A stretch of 64,000 nucleotides of DNA from a gamma proteobacterium HdN1 (GCA_000198515.1 FP929140.1:3756527-3820526), one strand, 5' to 3'; numbered from the stretch's first letter, positions 19,357-28,425 are shown. Notes: generated by a model not told the origin, from the letters alone. Numbers and translations: made by a program.

Positions 19357-19719
19357 TCAGCCCCTCACTCCTGCTAGAAGAGCCTTTACCTGCTCGTGCA
19401 GGCTTGGAAGTTCGCGCTGTATCGTCCGCCAGACGATCTCAAGGTCTACCTTAAAGTAGCCGTGAGCGACTGCGTTACGCATCTGGTAAGCAGACGATAG
19501 CGGCAGTTCCGGATGGCTGGCGGCAAATGTGGCGTAGCGCTTCTCAATGTTATGGCTGGCCTCTCCAATGATTTCCAAGTTGCGGATCACGGCATCTTGT
19601 ACCAATGGGTTGTTTGCAAATGCAGATTCATCCATGTCTTTGGTGTAGCGGTAGATGCGGTCAATCGCTTCGAGGATGTGGGATAGATACTCGGCCAAGC
19701 GTTGTTGGCCAAGCATCAT
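19357..19719 (-). CDS. hepT: HepT-like ribonuclease toxin (DUF86)
   Basis: 120 aa. HepT toxins are HEPN ribonucleases. The R-x4-H-x-Y active motif is present as RNAVAHGYF near residue 82, in a helical protein of normal size, with the helix NLEIIGEASHNIEKRY before it. The Tyr of this motif is the residue that MntA partners modify by adding AMP. It starts 4 bases inside mntA (overlap), so the two are translated together. It is placed between ntrC and gltB, apparently as an insertion. Confidence 0.88.
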   Translation of the reverse strand: MMLGQQRLAEYLSHILEAIDRIYRYTKDMDESAFANNPLVQDAVIRNLEIIGEASHNIEKRYATFAASHPELPLSSAYQMRNAVAHGYFKVDLEIVWRTIQRELPSLHEQVKALLAGVRG

Positions 19720-20024
19720 ATCGGGCGTGCCTCTGCGAGTACGGAGGCTCGAAAGCTATCGGGTAGGGCGTTGGGAGTCAGTACGTCTACCCGTACGCCT
19801 AGCAATTTACCGAGTTCGTGCCGGATTGCGCCAATGTCGAAGAGCGTTGTCTCGGGCGTTGGGTCAACGAGAATATCCAAGTCGCTGTTGGGAGTGTCCT
19901 GGCCGCGCAGTACAGAGCCAAATACACGGGCGTTGCGGGCACGGTGGGATTCGACCACTCGCCGGATCGCAGTGCGGTGTATGCTTAGCGCATCAGAAGG
20001 TTTCAAGACTTTACGCTCCCGCAA
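19716..20024 (-). CDS. mntA: MntA-like nucleotidyltransferase antitoxin
   Basis: 102 aa. The minimal nucleotidyltransferase signature GS-x10-D-x-D appears as GSVLRGQDTPNSDLDILVD near residue 36. In studied HepT/MntA pairs this enzyme adds AMP groups to HepT and blocks its RNase activity. The gene order (antitoxin first, 4-base overlap with toxin) matches such pairs. It lies 67 bases downstream of the ntrC stop codon on the same strand. Confidence 0.88.
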   Translation of the reverse strand: MRERKVLKPSDALSIHRTAIRRVVESHRARNARVFGSVLRGQDTPNSDLDILVDPTPETTLFDIGAIRHELGKLLGVRVDVLTPNALPDSFRASVLAEARPI

Positions 20025-20091
20025 TTGACATTGAGCTCACGATAGCAGCAACCCTTGGCGGGGCGCAACTTCGGTGCCCACGCATTCCCCC

Positions 20092-21624
20092 TCACTCCTC
20101 CATTCCCAACTCTTTCAGTTTCCGAGTCAGCGTGTTGCGCCCCCAGCCTAGCAGTTCGGCAGCTTCTCCGCGTCGGCCGCCGGTGTGTTGTAGGGTCGCT
20201 TCAATCAGGATGCGCTCAAGCTCAAGCGTCGCGCGACCGAGGAGATTGGTTGCGCCTTGGTACAGTTCTTGGTTCGCCCATTGAGCTAGTGCGCTGTGCC
20301 AACGGTTGGCAGGATCGGGGGACGATGATGTAGCCGCTTCGGTGGGGTGACTCGTGGGTGTGCTGGTGGTGGAGCTTAGGTTTACCGCTCCGCCAGGTGC
20401 CGGTGTGGATTGCGCCTGCAAAGAGGGCGCTTGCGTTGGCTGTGACAGCAGTTCTGGCGGTAGGTCGCTGATCATTACGTCTCGGCTGGCGGCCATTACG
20501 GTGATCCAGCGGCAGGTATTTTCAAGCTGGCGCACATTGCCCGGCCATTCCAATTGGCTGAGGAATTGCTCGGTTTCAGGCAATAAGGTGCGGGCTTCGA
20601 TGTTCAGTTCGCGTGCGGCTTTTTGCAAAAAGAAGCGGGCCAGTTGCGGGATGTCCTGGCGGCGTTCGCTCAATTTGGGCAATTGGATGCGGATGACGTT
20701 CAGCCGGTGGAATAAGTCTTCCCGAAATAAGCCGTTACGAACCAGGCTCTCTAGATGCTGATGCGTCGCGGCAATGATGCGTACGTCTGCCTGGATTGCG
20801 GTATGGCCGCCGACCCGAAAAAAGCTTCCATCGGAGAGTACCCGCAGCAGGCGCGTTTGTGCTTCGAGTGGCATATCGCCAATTTCATCCAGAAACAGCG
20901 TGCCCCCTGCGGCTTGCTCAAAGCGGCCTTGCCGCTGAGAGGAGGCGTTGGTGAACGCGCCTTTTTCGTGGCCAAATAATTCCGATTCGATCAGATCACG
21001 CGGAATGGCCGCCATGTTCAGGGCAATAAATGGTTTGGATGCACGCGGACTGTGGCGGTGCAAAGCGCGCGCAACCAGCTCTTTTCCGGTGCCGGATTCG
21101 CCGTTGATCAGCACCGTGATGGGCGATTGCGCGAGCCGGCCGATAGCGCGAAACACTTCCTGCATGGCCGGTGCCTCACCGATAATTCCGGTTTCGGCTT
21201 GGCCCGTTCGTGTTCCCCCGCCTTGGGATGGGGATGTTCGTGGCAGCATTTGTTCACGCGCGTGCGTAAGGGCGCGTTGCACTAAGCTAATGGCATCGTC
21301 CAGATCAAAAGGCTTGGGGAGATATTCAAATGCGCCGCCCTGATAGGATTGTACTGCGCTATCCAGATCGGAGTGCGCCGTCATAATGATGACCGGCAGC
21401 TGCGGGTATTGTTTGTGGACTTTTGCAAGCAGTTCCAAGCCACTCATGCCCGGCATTCGAATATCACTAAGAATGGCAGCAGGCTGTTGTGTTCTGAGAG
21501 CCTCCAGTACGCCATCGGCGCGGTCAAATACCGTTACGTTCATCCCGGCTTGTTTGAGTGCTTTTTCGAGCACCCAACGGATGGATTTATCGTCATCAAT
21601 CACCCAGATGGCTTCGGTAGTCAT
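20092..21624 (-). CDS. ntrC: Nitrogen regulator NtrC (sigma-54 activator)
   Basis: 510 aa, slightly long for NtrC. Order: receiver domain with the phosphorylated Asp in AAILSDIRMPGMSG; AAA+ domain with Walker A GESGTGKELVARAL and Walker B GGTLFLDEIGDMP; then a low-complexity Ser/Thr/Pro-rich linker (roughly residues 392-445) and a Fis-type HTH at the C-terminus (GRRGEAAELLGWGRNTLTRKL). The sigma-54-contacting loop reads GAFTNA instead of the canonical GAFTGA. It is 27 bases downstream of ntrB. Confidence 0.95.
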   Translation of the reverse strand: MTTEAIWVIDDDKSIRWVLEKALKQAGMNVTVFDRADGVLEALRTQQPAAILSDIRMPGMSGLELLAKVHKQYPQLPVIIMTAHSDLDSAVQSYQGGAFEYLPKPFDLDDAISLVQRALTHAREQMLPRTSPSQGGGTRTGQAETGIIGEAPAMQEVFRAIGRLAQSPITVLINGESGTGKELVARALHRHSPRASKPFIALNMAAIPRDLIESELFGHEKGAFTNASSQRQGRFEQAAGGTLFLDEIGDMPLEAQTRLLRVLSDGSFFRVGGHTAIQADVRIIAATHQHLESLVRNGLFREDLFHRLNVIRIQLPKLSERRQDIPQLARFFLQKAARELNIEARTLLPETEQFLSQLEWPGNVRQLENTCRWITVMAASRDVMISDLPPELLSQPTQAPSLQAQSTPAPGGAVNLSSTTSTPTSHPTEAATSSSPDPANRWHSALAQWANQELYQGATNLLGRATLELERILIEATLQHTGGRRGEAAELLGWGRNTLTRKLKELGMEE

Positions 21625-21651
21625 TTGTAATCCTGTTCGATGAACGTATTT

Positions 21652-22800
21652 TTAGGGAATGGGGCAGGGGCCAATCGGAATTAAAATCCGGAATACGGTG
21701 CGCCCAGGGATGCTATCGCATTCTATCAAACCGCCGTGTTTTTGCATGATGGCCTGTGCAATGGGCAGGCCCAAGCCTGTGCCCTGAGCGCGCCCCGTAA
21801 CCATTGGATAGAACAGGGTTTCGCGCAGGTTTTCGCGGATGCCGTGGCCGTTATCTTCAATTTCCACCTGGCAGACCAAGCGGTGGCGTTGTGCGCCAAT
21901 CGCAAACTGGCGTAACGCTCTCGTGCGCATGATGATGCGCGGCGCTGCGTCGCCTGCCTGTACCGGCATCGGGTTTTCGAGAAGCGATTGCGCTGCGTTG
22001 CGAGCGACGTTGAGCACAACCTGTATGAGCTGATCCATGTCGGCCCATACTTCGGGTAGGCTTGGATCGTAGTCGCGTTCAATGATCAATGCGGTTTTTG
22101 TTTGTAGAATTTCTGCCTGCAGAATCATTCGCACGCGCTCTAGTACGCGGTGAACATTGATGCAGCGAAAATCGAGCATGCGAGTGGGGCCGAGCATCCG
22201 GTCGAGCAAATTTCCTAAGCGGTCGGTTTCGCTGATGATGACGTCGGTATACTCTTTAATCTCAGGGGAGGGAAAGGAACGCTCCAATAGTTGCGCTGCG
22301 CCGCGGATTCCGCCGAGCGGGTTTTTGATTTCATGCGCCATTCCACGCACTAACGCTTTGGTTGCGTGGTTGACAGTGAGCAACCCTTCTTCGCGGCTGA
22401 TGCGGCGCATACGGTCCAAGGGTAGTAGTTCTACAAGTAATTGTTTTTCCCCGGTTTCTTCGTTGAGGATCGGTGTTGCAATGTAATCAACGAATAATCC
22501 ATGGGTGAGCCCGGCCACCTGAATTGGCGCTTCGCGTCGGGTGTAGGGGTGCATTTCGTGCAAGGCGTTTTTCAGGTCTTCCGCGCTGTTGTTGTCTGGG
22601 CGCAGGAATAGGGTGGCAAACTGTTCTTGCAGGTGTGACAGGCTGGTGGCAAACAGTTGTTCTGCCGCAGGGTTGGCGTATTCGATCTGCAATTGCTCGT
22701 CGAGCAGGAGCACCGCAGTGGACAGATTGCCGAGCAAGTAGGTGCCTTTGCGAGCGATTGGCAGCATAGAGGGTTTTAGGAGGGGCGTTGGTGATTTCAT
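21652..22800 (-). CDS. ntrB: Nitrogen sensor kinase NtrB
   Basis: 382 aa. A PAS-like sensor segment (LSTAVLLLDEQLQIEYANPA) is followed by the phosphoacceptor His in RGMAHEIKNPLGGIRGAAQL, the N box VVLNVARNAAQSL, and G boxes DNGHGIRE and GTGLGLPIAQAIM. NtrB phosphorylates or dephosphorylates NtrC depending on PII. The start is uncertain: ATG 22800 is used, 22767 is an alternative, and an upstream frame to 22935 lacks family similarity. It is followed by ntrC and preceded by a hairpin after glnA. Confidence 0.92.
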   Translation of the reverse strand: MKSPTPLLKPSMLPIARKGTYLLGNLSTAVLLLDEQLQIEYANPAAEQLFATSLSHLQEQFATLFLRPDNNSAEDLKNALHEMHPYTRREAPIQVAGLTHGLFVDYIATPILNEETGEKQLLVELLPLDRMRRISREEGLLTVNHATKALVRGMAHEIKNPLGGIRGAAQLLERSFPSPEIKEYTDVIISETDRLGNLLDRMLGPTRMLDFRCINVHRVLERVRMILQAEILQTKTALIIERDYDPSLPEVWADMDQLIQVVLNVARNAAQSLLENPMPVQAGDAAPRIIMRTRALRQFAIGAQRHRLVCQVEIEDNGHGIRENLRETLFYPMVTGRAQGTGLGLPIAQAIMQKHGGLIECDSIPGRTVFRILIPIGPCPIP

Positions 22801-22905
22801 TTGAGCCACTATGCCATAGCCTGTATGTCGTCGTCTGCACGTCGTTACGCGGGCGCTTATCGGTGTCGTTACAACACTGTCTAACGGCGATGTTTGTGGA
22901 GTGTT

Positions 22906-22937
22906 GAACGCTGCCGCCAAAAATAACGGCAGCATTC
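22906..22937 (-). terminator. Hairpin between glnA and ntrB
   Basis: An 11-bp arm pair (GAACGCTGCCG with CGGCAGCATTC, one G-T pair) around a 10-base A-rich loop lies just after the glnA stop codon. There is no T-run on the minus strand, so it may only reduce read-through into ntrBC. Confidence 0.55.
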
Positions 22938-22949
22938 AAACAGCGGGGC

Positions 22950-24356
22950 TTACAGGCTGTAGTACATATCAAATTCAACGGGGTGAACGGCCTGCCGCAT
23001 GCGCGTTACTTCCGCCATTTTCATCTCTACATAAGCGCTGAGCATGTCCTCGGTGAACACGCCGCCTTCCAGCAGAAATGCTTTGTCTGCCAGAAGCGCA
23101 TCAATCGCCTGATCCAGACTGTGCGCCACTCGGGGTACCAGTTTTGACTCTTCTGGCGGCAGGTCATAGAGGTTTTTGTCCATGGCATCGCCGGGGTGGA
23201 TGTGATTCTTGATGCCATCCAGACCCGCCATCATCAGTGCAGAAAAAGTGAGGTAGGGGTTGGCGGTGGGATCTGGAAAGCGCACTTCGATGCGGCGGCC
23301 TTTCGGATTTTTTACCCATGGAATCCGGATCGAGGCAGAACGGTTGCTGGCGGAGTAGGCCAGCATAACGGGCGCTTCAAAGCCAGGCACCAGGCGCTTG
23401 TAGGAGTTGGTGCCGGGGTTGGTGAGGGCGTTCAAGGCTTTGGCGTGTTTGATAATGCCGCCAATGTAGTACAGTGCGGTTTCGGAAAGGCCTGAATAGC
23501 CGTCGCCTGAGAACAGGTTTTTGCCGTTCTTGAACAGCGATTGGTGAACGTGCATACCAGAACCGTTATCGCCTACCAGTGGTTTGGGCATGAAAGTCGC
23601 AGTTTTGCCGTACTGATGGGCAACGTTATGTACGCAGTATTTTAGAATCTGTACTTCGTCAGCCTTTCTTACCAAGGTATTGAAAGGCACGCCGATTTCG
23701 CACTGGCCGGCGTTGGCCACTTCGTGGTGATGAACTTCGATGCTGAGGCCCATATTTTCCATCGCGGAGCACATCGCAGCGCGCACATCGTGCAGCGAAT
23801 CTACCGGCGGTACGGGGAAATAACCGCCTTTTACGCGCGGCCGATGGCCGGTGTTATTGCGGCTGAATTCATCGTTGCTGACCCATGCGCCTTCGTCAGA
23901 ATGAATGCTGAAGCTTACGCCCTGCATTTCATTTTTCCACTGCACTGAGTCGAAGATAAAAAATTCGGGTTCTGGGCCAAAGTAGGCGGTGTCGGCAATG
24001 CCGGTGGTTTTCAGATATTCTTCTGCGCGGCGTGCAACCGAGCGTGGGTCGCGGCTATAACCCTGCATGGTGGCGGGTTCGAGAATGTCGCAGCGCACGA
24101 TCACGGTGGGCTCATCGGTGAACGGATCGAGCACGGCGCTGGCATCGTCAGGCATCAACACCATGTCGGAGGCTTCGATGCCTTTCCAGCCGTGGATGGA
24201 GGAACCATCGAACATTTTGCCTTCTTCAAAGGCGGATTCGCCCATGGTGTGAGCAGGGAAGGTGACGTGTTGCTCTTTGCCGAGGGTGTCGGTAAAGCGT
24301 AAATCAACCCAGCGTGCTTTGCTTTCTTGGATCAGAGACTGCGTTTTGGACGACAT
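22950..24356 (-). CDS. glnA: Glutamine synthetase, type I
   Basis: 468 aa, the normal length. It joins ammonia and glutamate using ATP in a cytoplasmic dodecamer. Metal and substrate motifs include [28 protein letters not shown], and [20 protein letters not shown]. The adenylylated Tyr is in NLYDLPPEE near residue 397, so activity is probably controlled by GlnE. A sigma-54 promoter and two NtrC sites precede it, and its leader has a triplicated 17-bp repeat. ntrB and ntrC follow on the same strand. Confidence 0.98.
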   Translation of the reverse strand: MSSKTQSLIQESKARWVDLRFTDTLGKEQHVTFPAHTMGESAFEEGKMFDGSSIHGWKGIEASDMVLMPDDASAVLDPFTDEPTVIVRCDILEPATMQGYSRDPRSVARRAEEYLKTTGIADTAYFGPEPEFFIFDSVQWKNEMQGVSFSIHSDEGAWVSNDEFSRNNTGHRPRVKGGYFPVPPVDSLHDVRAAMCSAMENMGLSIEVHHHEVANAGQCEIGVPFNTLVRKADEVQILKYCVHNVAHQYGKTATFMPKPLVGDNGSGMHVHQSLFKNGKNLFSGDGYSGLSETALYYIGGIIKHAKALNALTNPGTNSYKRLVPGFEAPVMLAYSASNRSASIRIPWVKNPKGRRIEVRFPDPTANPYLTFSALMMAGLDGIKNHIHPGDAMDKNLYDLPPEESKLVPRVAHSLDQAIDALLADKAFLLEGGVFTEDMLSAYVEMKMAEVTRMRQAVHPVEFDMYYSL

Positions 24357-24402
24357 CGTGGTGCTTCCTGTTGGTGGTTACAAACGATCGGTAGTTACTG
24401 GC

Positions 24403-24453
24403 GATCAAGGGTTACGGGTGATCAAGGGTTACGGGTGATCAAGGGTTACAGGG
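24403..24453 (-). repeat. Three tandem 17-bp repeats in the glnA leader
   Basis: The unit GATCAAGGGTTACGGGT occurs three times head to tail; the third copy differs by one inserted A near its end. It lies between the predicted transcription start (about 24461) and the glnA start codon, so it is transcribed as 5' leader. Confidence 0.9.
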
Positions 24454-24471
24454 TGTTGTCACGATGAAGAG

Positions 24472-24487
24472 AGCAAGCTCTATGCCA
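24472..24487 (-). promoter_or_regulatory. Sigma-54 promoter of glnA
   Basis: On the minus strand the site reads TGGCATAGAGCTTGCT, matching TGGCAC-N5-TTGCW with one mismatch and exact GG/GC spacing. Transcription should begin near 24461, giving a leader of about 105 bases. Confidence 0.85.
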
Positions 24488-24582
24488 TTCTTTGGCGAGC
24501 CTTGAGAGATAAGGACGTGTGCCAGTTTTTGTGCGTTCGGCGGCTATTTTTAGCGCATTTTGGCGAGGAGCGTGGAACGCAA

Positions 24583-24629
24583 TGCACCAAAGTGGTGCGC
24601 TCCATTGTGGAGCTGCACTGGAGTGGCGC
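24583..24629 (-). promoter_or_regulatory. Two NtrC enhancer sites for glnA
   Basis: TGCACCAAAGTGGTGC (24583-24598) is a near-perfect NtrC dyad and TGCACTGGAGTGGCGC (24614-24629) a slightly weaker one. Their centres are 31 bp apart, about three helical turns, near -130 and -160 from the predicted start. This mirrors the paired sites of E. coli glnAp2. Weaker look-alikes occur at 24640-24655. Confidence 0.8.
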
Positions 24630-24693
24630 GGCGGAATTGTGCGCGGCCATGGTGTGGTGGCATGGCGCGCTGGCATGGTGTGGGGAGTTGCCG

Positions 24694-24909
24694 CTAATCC
24701 TGATCTCCATCCTCCAGATCCGGTTCGTTCAATAGCACGCCAGGAATTACGTGGCTTTCGCTCGCCCAGTCGCCCAGATCAATCAGTTTGCAGCGCTCGG
24801 AGCAAAAGGGCCGCCAGAGGCTTTCGGCGCGCCATTCTACGGGTTTTTTACAGGTGGGGCAGGCAACGGTAGGCCCTTGGGGAGTGGCGTTGGTCGTCGC
24901 GTGGCTCAT
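24694..24909 (-). CDS. yacG: DNA gyrase inhibitor YacG
   Basis: 71 aa zinc protein with CPTCKKPV and, 16 residues later, [17 protein letters not shown], giving the four Cys ligands of the YacG family. It binds GyrB and blocks gyrase in E. coli. It overlaps the end of coaE by 4 bases in the usual gammaproteobacterial pilD-coaE-yacG order. Confidence 0.93.
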   Translation of the reverse strand: MSHATTNATPQGPTVACPTCKKPVEWRAESLWRPFCSERCKLIDLGDWASESHVIPGVLLNEPDLEDGDQD

Positions 24910-25547
24910 GGATTGGCAGACCCTTTGGATAAGTCGGCGGCCCCTTGCTGGCGGTTTGCAGCCATCGCCAGATAGCGCTGATGCAGCGCGTCTACCTGCG
25001 CGTGCAAATGCGCTAGGTCTTGATCGTTGGTGAGGACGTCATCGGCGCGGGCAAGGCGCTGCTCACGCGGCATCTGAGCATCTACGATGGCGCGGGCGCC
25101 GGCTTCGGTGGTGTTGTCGCGGGCGATTGTACGGTGGATCTGTGCTTCGATCGGGGCATCGACCAATACGGTGCGGTGGGCCATCAGCACTTGCCCGCTT
25201 TCAAACAGCAGGGGGGATACCAGCAGGGTATAGGGCGTTTGGCTTGCTTCTAGTTGCCTGCGGATTTCTTGGCCGATCAGCGGGTGGGTGAGGGCTTCCA
25301 GCCATTTGCGCTCGGCGGGGTTGGCAAATACGATTTCGCGCAGGGCGCGGCGGTCGAGTGCGCCTTCAGCGGTGATGACGTTTGCGCCAAAGTGCTCGCG
25401 AATCTGCGTAAGGGCAGGCGTGCCGGGTTCAACCACCTGGCGGGCGACGATGTCGGCATCTACGATGGTGATGCCGTGGGCATGAAAGCGGTCGGTGGCG
25501 GCGGTTTTACCACTGCCGATACCGCCGGTAAGGCCGATGATGAGCAT
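24906..25547 (-). CDS. coaE: Dephospho-CoA kinase
   Basis: 213 aa. It performs the last step of coenzyme A synthesis, phosphorylating the 3'-OH of dephospho-CoA. The P-loop [17 protein letters not shown] is at the N-terminus, followed by the typical [13 protein letters not shown], and the CoA-binding lid PLLFESG in the middle. Its usual neighbour pilD is now separated by a two-gene toxin-antitoxin insert. Confidence 0.95.
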   Translation of the reverse strand: MLIIGLTGGIGSGKTAATDRFHAHGITIVDADIVARQVVEPGTPALTQIREHFGANVITAEGALDRRALREIVFANPAERKWLEALTHPLIGQEIRRQLEASQTPYTLLVSPLLFESGQVLMAHRTVLVDAPIEAQIHRTIARDNTTEAGARAIVDAQMPREQRLARADDVLTNDQDLAHLHAQVDALHQRYLAMAANRQQGAADLSKGSANP

Positions 25548-25555
25548 GGTGGGGG

Positions 25556-25873
25556 TTAGCGATGGCTGGCCAAATCGGTGGGTGTTTTGGGTACAGCGAC
25601 GAGCTTAATACCCAATGCATTCATTACTTTGTGGAGGGTGTCAAAACGTGGAATCGTGCTGCCACCCAAGGACGCGTATAAGCTTTCCCTGCTAAGTCCA
25701 GCATCTTTGGCGACTTGGGTCATGCCTCGCGCCTTTGCAATGTCGCCTACGGCTGCTGCAAGCAAGGCAGGGTCATCTTCTTCAAGTACAATGGTTAGGT
25801 ACTCGGCGATGGCTTCTTCGCTGTCTAGATGCTCGGTAATATCGAAGCGTTTTAATTCAGAGGCCTTAATCAC
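25556..25873 (-). CDS. Phage-type addiction antidote (HigA-like HTH)
   Basis: 105 aa. DITEHLDSEEAIAEYLTIVLEE and the helix-turn-helix GMTQVAKDAGLSRESLYASL match the antidote family that accompanies Gp49-like killer proteins. It would bind the toxin and repress their shared promoter. It starts 3 bases after its toxin partner, with the toxin first, as is normal for this type. Confidence 0.88.
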   Translation of the reverse strand: MIKASELKRFDITEHLDSEEAIAEYLTIVLEEDDPALLAAAVGDIAKARGMTQVAKDAGLSRESLYASLGGSTIPRFDTLHKVMNALGIKLVAVPKTPTDLASHR

Positions 25874-25876
25874 ACA

Positions 25877-26173
25877 TCAATCCTCAATCGTTTTGGATAG
25901 CGCAATTGCTTTTGCAATATCCATTTGCTGCGACGATTTGTCACCCCCGCCAAGCATGATAACAAGCAAGGTTCCGCGTTGAACGAAGTACATGCGCCAA
26001 CCCGGGCCAAAATGCTCTCTAAGTTCGCTTACGCCTTCTCCAACGGGTTGAACATCTCCAAAGTTTCCAAGTGATACCTTACGTAAACGCGTAAGGAGGC
26101 GGCGACGAGTCGTTCCATCTTTGATGTTTGACAACCAGTTGGAAAACTCAGTCGTCTCGACAATTTCACACAT
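25877..26173 (-). CDS. Phage-derived Gp49-like / HigB-type toxin
   Basis: 98 aa. TTEFSNWLSNIKDGTTRRRL, VSLGNFGDVQPVGEGVSELR and FVQRGTLLVIMLGGGDKSSQ give the complete addiction-module killer family (RelE superfamily mRNA cleavage toxins). The start at 26173 (MCEIVETTEF) matches the family; 23 extra codons up to 26242 do not. With the antidote it interrupts the coaE-pilD spacing, pointing to insertion. Confidence 0.88.
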   Translation of the reverse strand: MCEIVETTEFSNWLSNIKDGTTRRRLLTRLRKVSLGNFGDVQPVGEGVSELREHFGPGWRMYFVQRGTLLVIMLGGGDKSSQQMDIAKAIALSKTIED

Positions 26174-26251
26174 CCATTTAATCCCGCGGATAGGTAAGGT
26201 ATCTATCTTGAATGCCACCATGCTGTCAAGTTTGCCATCCAACTAGGCAAA

Positions 26252-27148
26252 TTAAAACCGGAATAGCATCCCCATCAACGCCTCTCCCCAAAAAAACGCA
26301 ATCCAGCCGGCGATGGCCAGATACGGCCCGAAGGCGATGGGGATTTGCTTGTCTCGCCCCAAAATCAAAATCATCGAAACGCCGATGATAGAGCCGACCA
26401 GCGAGGAGAGCAAGATGATCACTACCAGTACCTTCCAGCCCATCCATGCGCCCAAGGCGCCGAGCAGTTTGAAATCCCCGTAGCCCATGCCTTCTTTGCC
26501 GGTGGCGAGCTTGAACAGCCAGTAGATCGACCACAGCGACAAATACCCCGCCGCCGCGCCGATGACGGCCTCATCCAAGGGCACAAACATCCCCTGCACA
26601 TTGATCAGCAGGCCCAGCCAGAGCAGCGGCAGGGTGATTTGATCGGGTAGCAGTTTGTAATCAAAGTCGATCATGGTCAGGCAGATCAGCGACCAAGTAA
26701 GGATCAGCGCAAATGCCAGCGGCCAGCCAAACCCCATTTTCCACGCCACAAACGCAGAGAGCAGCCCAGTGGCCAATTCAATCAACGGGTAACGTGCGGA
26801 GATGGGGACGCGGCAGGCGCGGCATTTTCCGCGCAGCCAAAGCCAAGAGGCGATGGGGATATTCTCGTACCACTGAATTGCATGGCCGCAGTGTGGGCAA
26901 CGTGAGTTGGGTTTGGCCAGATTAAAGGGTGGGGCTGGCAGGGATTCTGGCGGTTGATCCAGCGGTGCAGGTACCTTGCCCCAGGCTTCTTCGCAAAAAT
27001 CGCGGGCGGATTGCCACCACTCAAGATGCAGCATCAGCGGTAGTCGATAGATGACCACGTTAAAAAAACTGCCGAGCAAAAGGCCGAATACAAATACGAT
27101 CCCCACCAGAAGCGCAGGATAGGCGTTAAGCGTTTGTATCATCGACAT
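26252..27148 (-). CDS. pilD: Prepilin peptidase / N-methyltransferase
   Basis: 298 aa membrane protease that removes type IV prepilin leaders and methylates the new N-terminal Phe. Landmarks: the N-terminal helix FGLLLGSFFNVVIYRLP, the zinc-type cysteines CPHCGH and CRACRVPIS, and the aspartyl-protease residues in TMIDFDYKLLPDQITLPLL and GMGYGDFKLLGALGAW. About eight membrane segments follow. It is 6 bases downstream of pilC. Confidence 0.96.
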   Translation of the reverse strand: MSMIQTLNAYPALLVGIVFVFGLLLGSFFNVVIYRLPLMLHLEWWQSARDFCEEAWGKVPAPLDQPPESLPAPPFNLAKPNSRCPHCGHAIQWYENIPIASWLWLRGKCRACRVPISARYPLIELATGLLSAFVAWKMGFGWPLAFALILTWSLICLTMIDFDYKLLPDQITLPLLWLGLLINVQGMFVPLDEAVIGAAAGYLSLWSIYWLFKLATGKEGMGYGDFKLLGALGAWMGWKVLVVIILLSSLVGSIIGVSMILILGRDKQIPIAFGPYLAIAGWIAFFWGEALMGMLFRF

Positions 27149-27154
27149 GAGTGC

Positions 27155-28405
27155 TCAGACTGCATTGCCGAGCTGAAAGATGGGAAGATACATCGCAATG
27201 ATCAGGCCGCCTACGATGACGCCTAACACTGCCATGATGATCGGCTCCAGCAGGCTGGTCAAGCCATCTACCGCAGCATCGACTTCTTGTTCATAGTGAG
27301 TGGCCACTTTGTCGAGCATGGCATCCAGCGAGCCGGACTCCTCGCCGATGGCAGTCATTTGCACCGCCATGGAGGGGAATAGTCCGGTGGATTTCATGGA
27401 GAAATTCATCTGCGTGCCTGAGGATACTTCCTCTTTAATCTTAAGTACCGCGTTACGGTAGATTACGTTGCCGGTGGCGCCGGCTACAGAATCCAAGGCT
27501 TCTACCAGCGGCACACCTGCGGCAAATGTCGTGGCTAGGGTGCGTGCATAGCGGGCAATGGTGGATTGATAAATAATGTTGCCGACTACGGGCATTTTCA
27601 GCGAGAGTGCATCTAGCGCGTCGCTAAAGCGCTGCGAGCGGCGCTTGGCTTCCGAGAACCCAAAAACGCTACCGCCAATGGCGCCAAGAAAAATGTACCA
27701 GTTATCCTGCATCCACCTAGACATGCCGATCACCATCTGGGTAAAGGCGGGGAGCTCGGCGCCGAAACCGTTGAAGAGTTCTTCAAATGTGGGCACTACT
27801 TTAAGTAGCAGTATTGTGGTTACGATTACGGCAACCACCACCACAGCAATTGGATATTTAACGGCCTTTTTGATTTTTGCTTTCAGGGCTTCGGTTTTCT
27901 CTTTGTAGGTAGCAATCCGATCCAGCATGGTTTCTAACGCGCCGGATTGTTCGCCGGAATCCACCAAGCTGCAAAACAAATCATCAAAGTAAAGCGGGTG
28001 TTTGCGGAGCGCGCCCGCAAGGCTGTTGCCCCCCTCGACTTCGTTTTTGATATTGATTACCAACTCCTTCATCGACAGGTTGTCGAGCCCCTCGGCCACA
28101 ATATCAAAGGATTGCACCAGCGGTACGCCTGCCTTCATCATGGTGGCGAGCTGGCGAGAAAATATCGAGATGTCTAACGGAGTGATTTTCTTTTTGCCGC
28201 CAAACAGGGGTTTAGGCTTTTTGCGCACCGATTTTGCGGTAACGCCCTGCTTGCGTAGCTCGGCCTTGGCCGCCGCTACGTTGAGCGAGCTGATCTCGCC
28301 CTTGATTTTTTGGCCTTTGCGGTCGGTGCCTGTCCAAACGAATGCGCTCATGCTGGGAGCTGCGGGTTTTTTCGCTTTGCTAGCCGTTTGTTGCGCCACT
28401 GCCAT
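27155..28405 (-). CDS. pilC: Type IV pilus inner-membrane platform protein
   Basis: 416 aa. PilC forms the membrane platform on which pilin subunits are added. It has the duplicated T2SF domain, seen as ISIFSRQLATMMKAGVPLVQS in the first half and ARYARTLATTFAAGVPLVEA in the second. Three membrane helices are visible, ending in IIMAVLGVIVGGLIIAMYLP. It sits between pilB and pilD as in other gammaproteobacteria. Confidence 0.96.
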   Translation of the reverse strand: MAVAQQTASKAKKPAAPSMSAFVWTGTDRKGQKIKGEISSLNVAAAKAELRKQGVTAKSVRKKPKPLFGGKKKITPLDISIFSRQLATMMKAGVPLVQSFDIVAEGLDNLSMKELVINIKNEVEGGNSLAGALRKHPLYFDDLFCSLVDSGEQSGALETMLDRIATYKEKTEALKAKIKKAVKYPIAVVVVAVIVTTILLLKVVPTFEELFNGFGAELPAFTQMVIGMSRWMQDNWYIFLGAIGGSVFGFSEAKRRSQRFSDALDALSLKMPVVGNIIYQSTIARYARTLATTFAAGVPLVEALDSVAGATGNVIYRNAVLKIKEEVSSGTQMNFSMKSTGLFPSMAVQMTAIGEESGSLDAMLDKVATHYEQEVDAAVDGLTSLLEPIIMAVLGVIVGGLIIAMYLPIFQLGNAV

Positions 28406-28425
28406 AATTTAATACCTTGTGCGTC

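Noticed and set aside
24403-24453. Short tandem repeats considered as a CRISPR array
   Set aside because: The 17-bp units are head to tail with no spacers and no cas genes are present.
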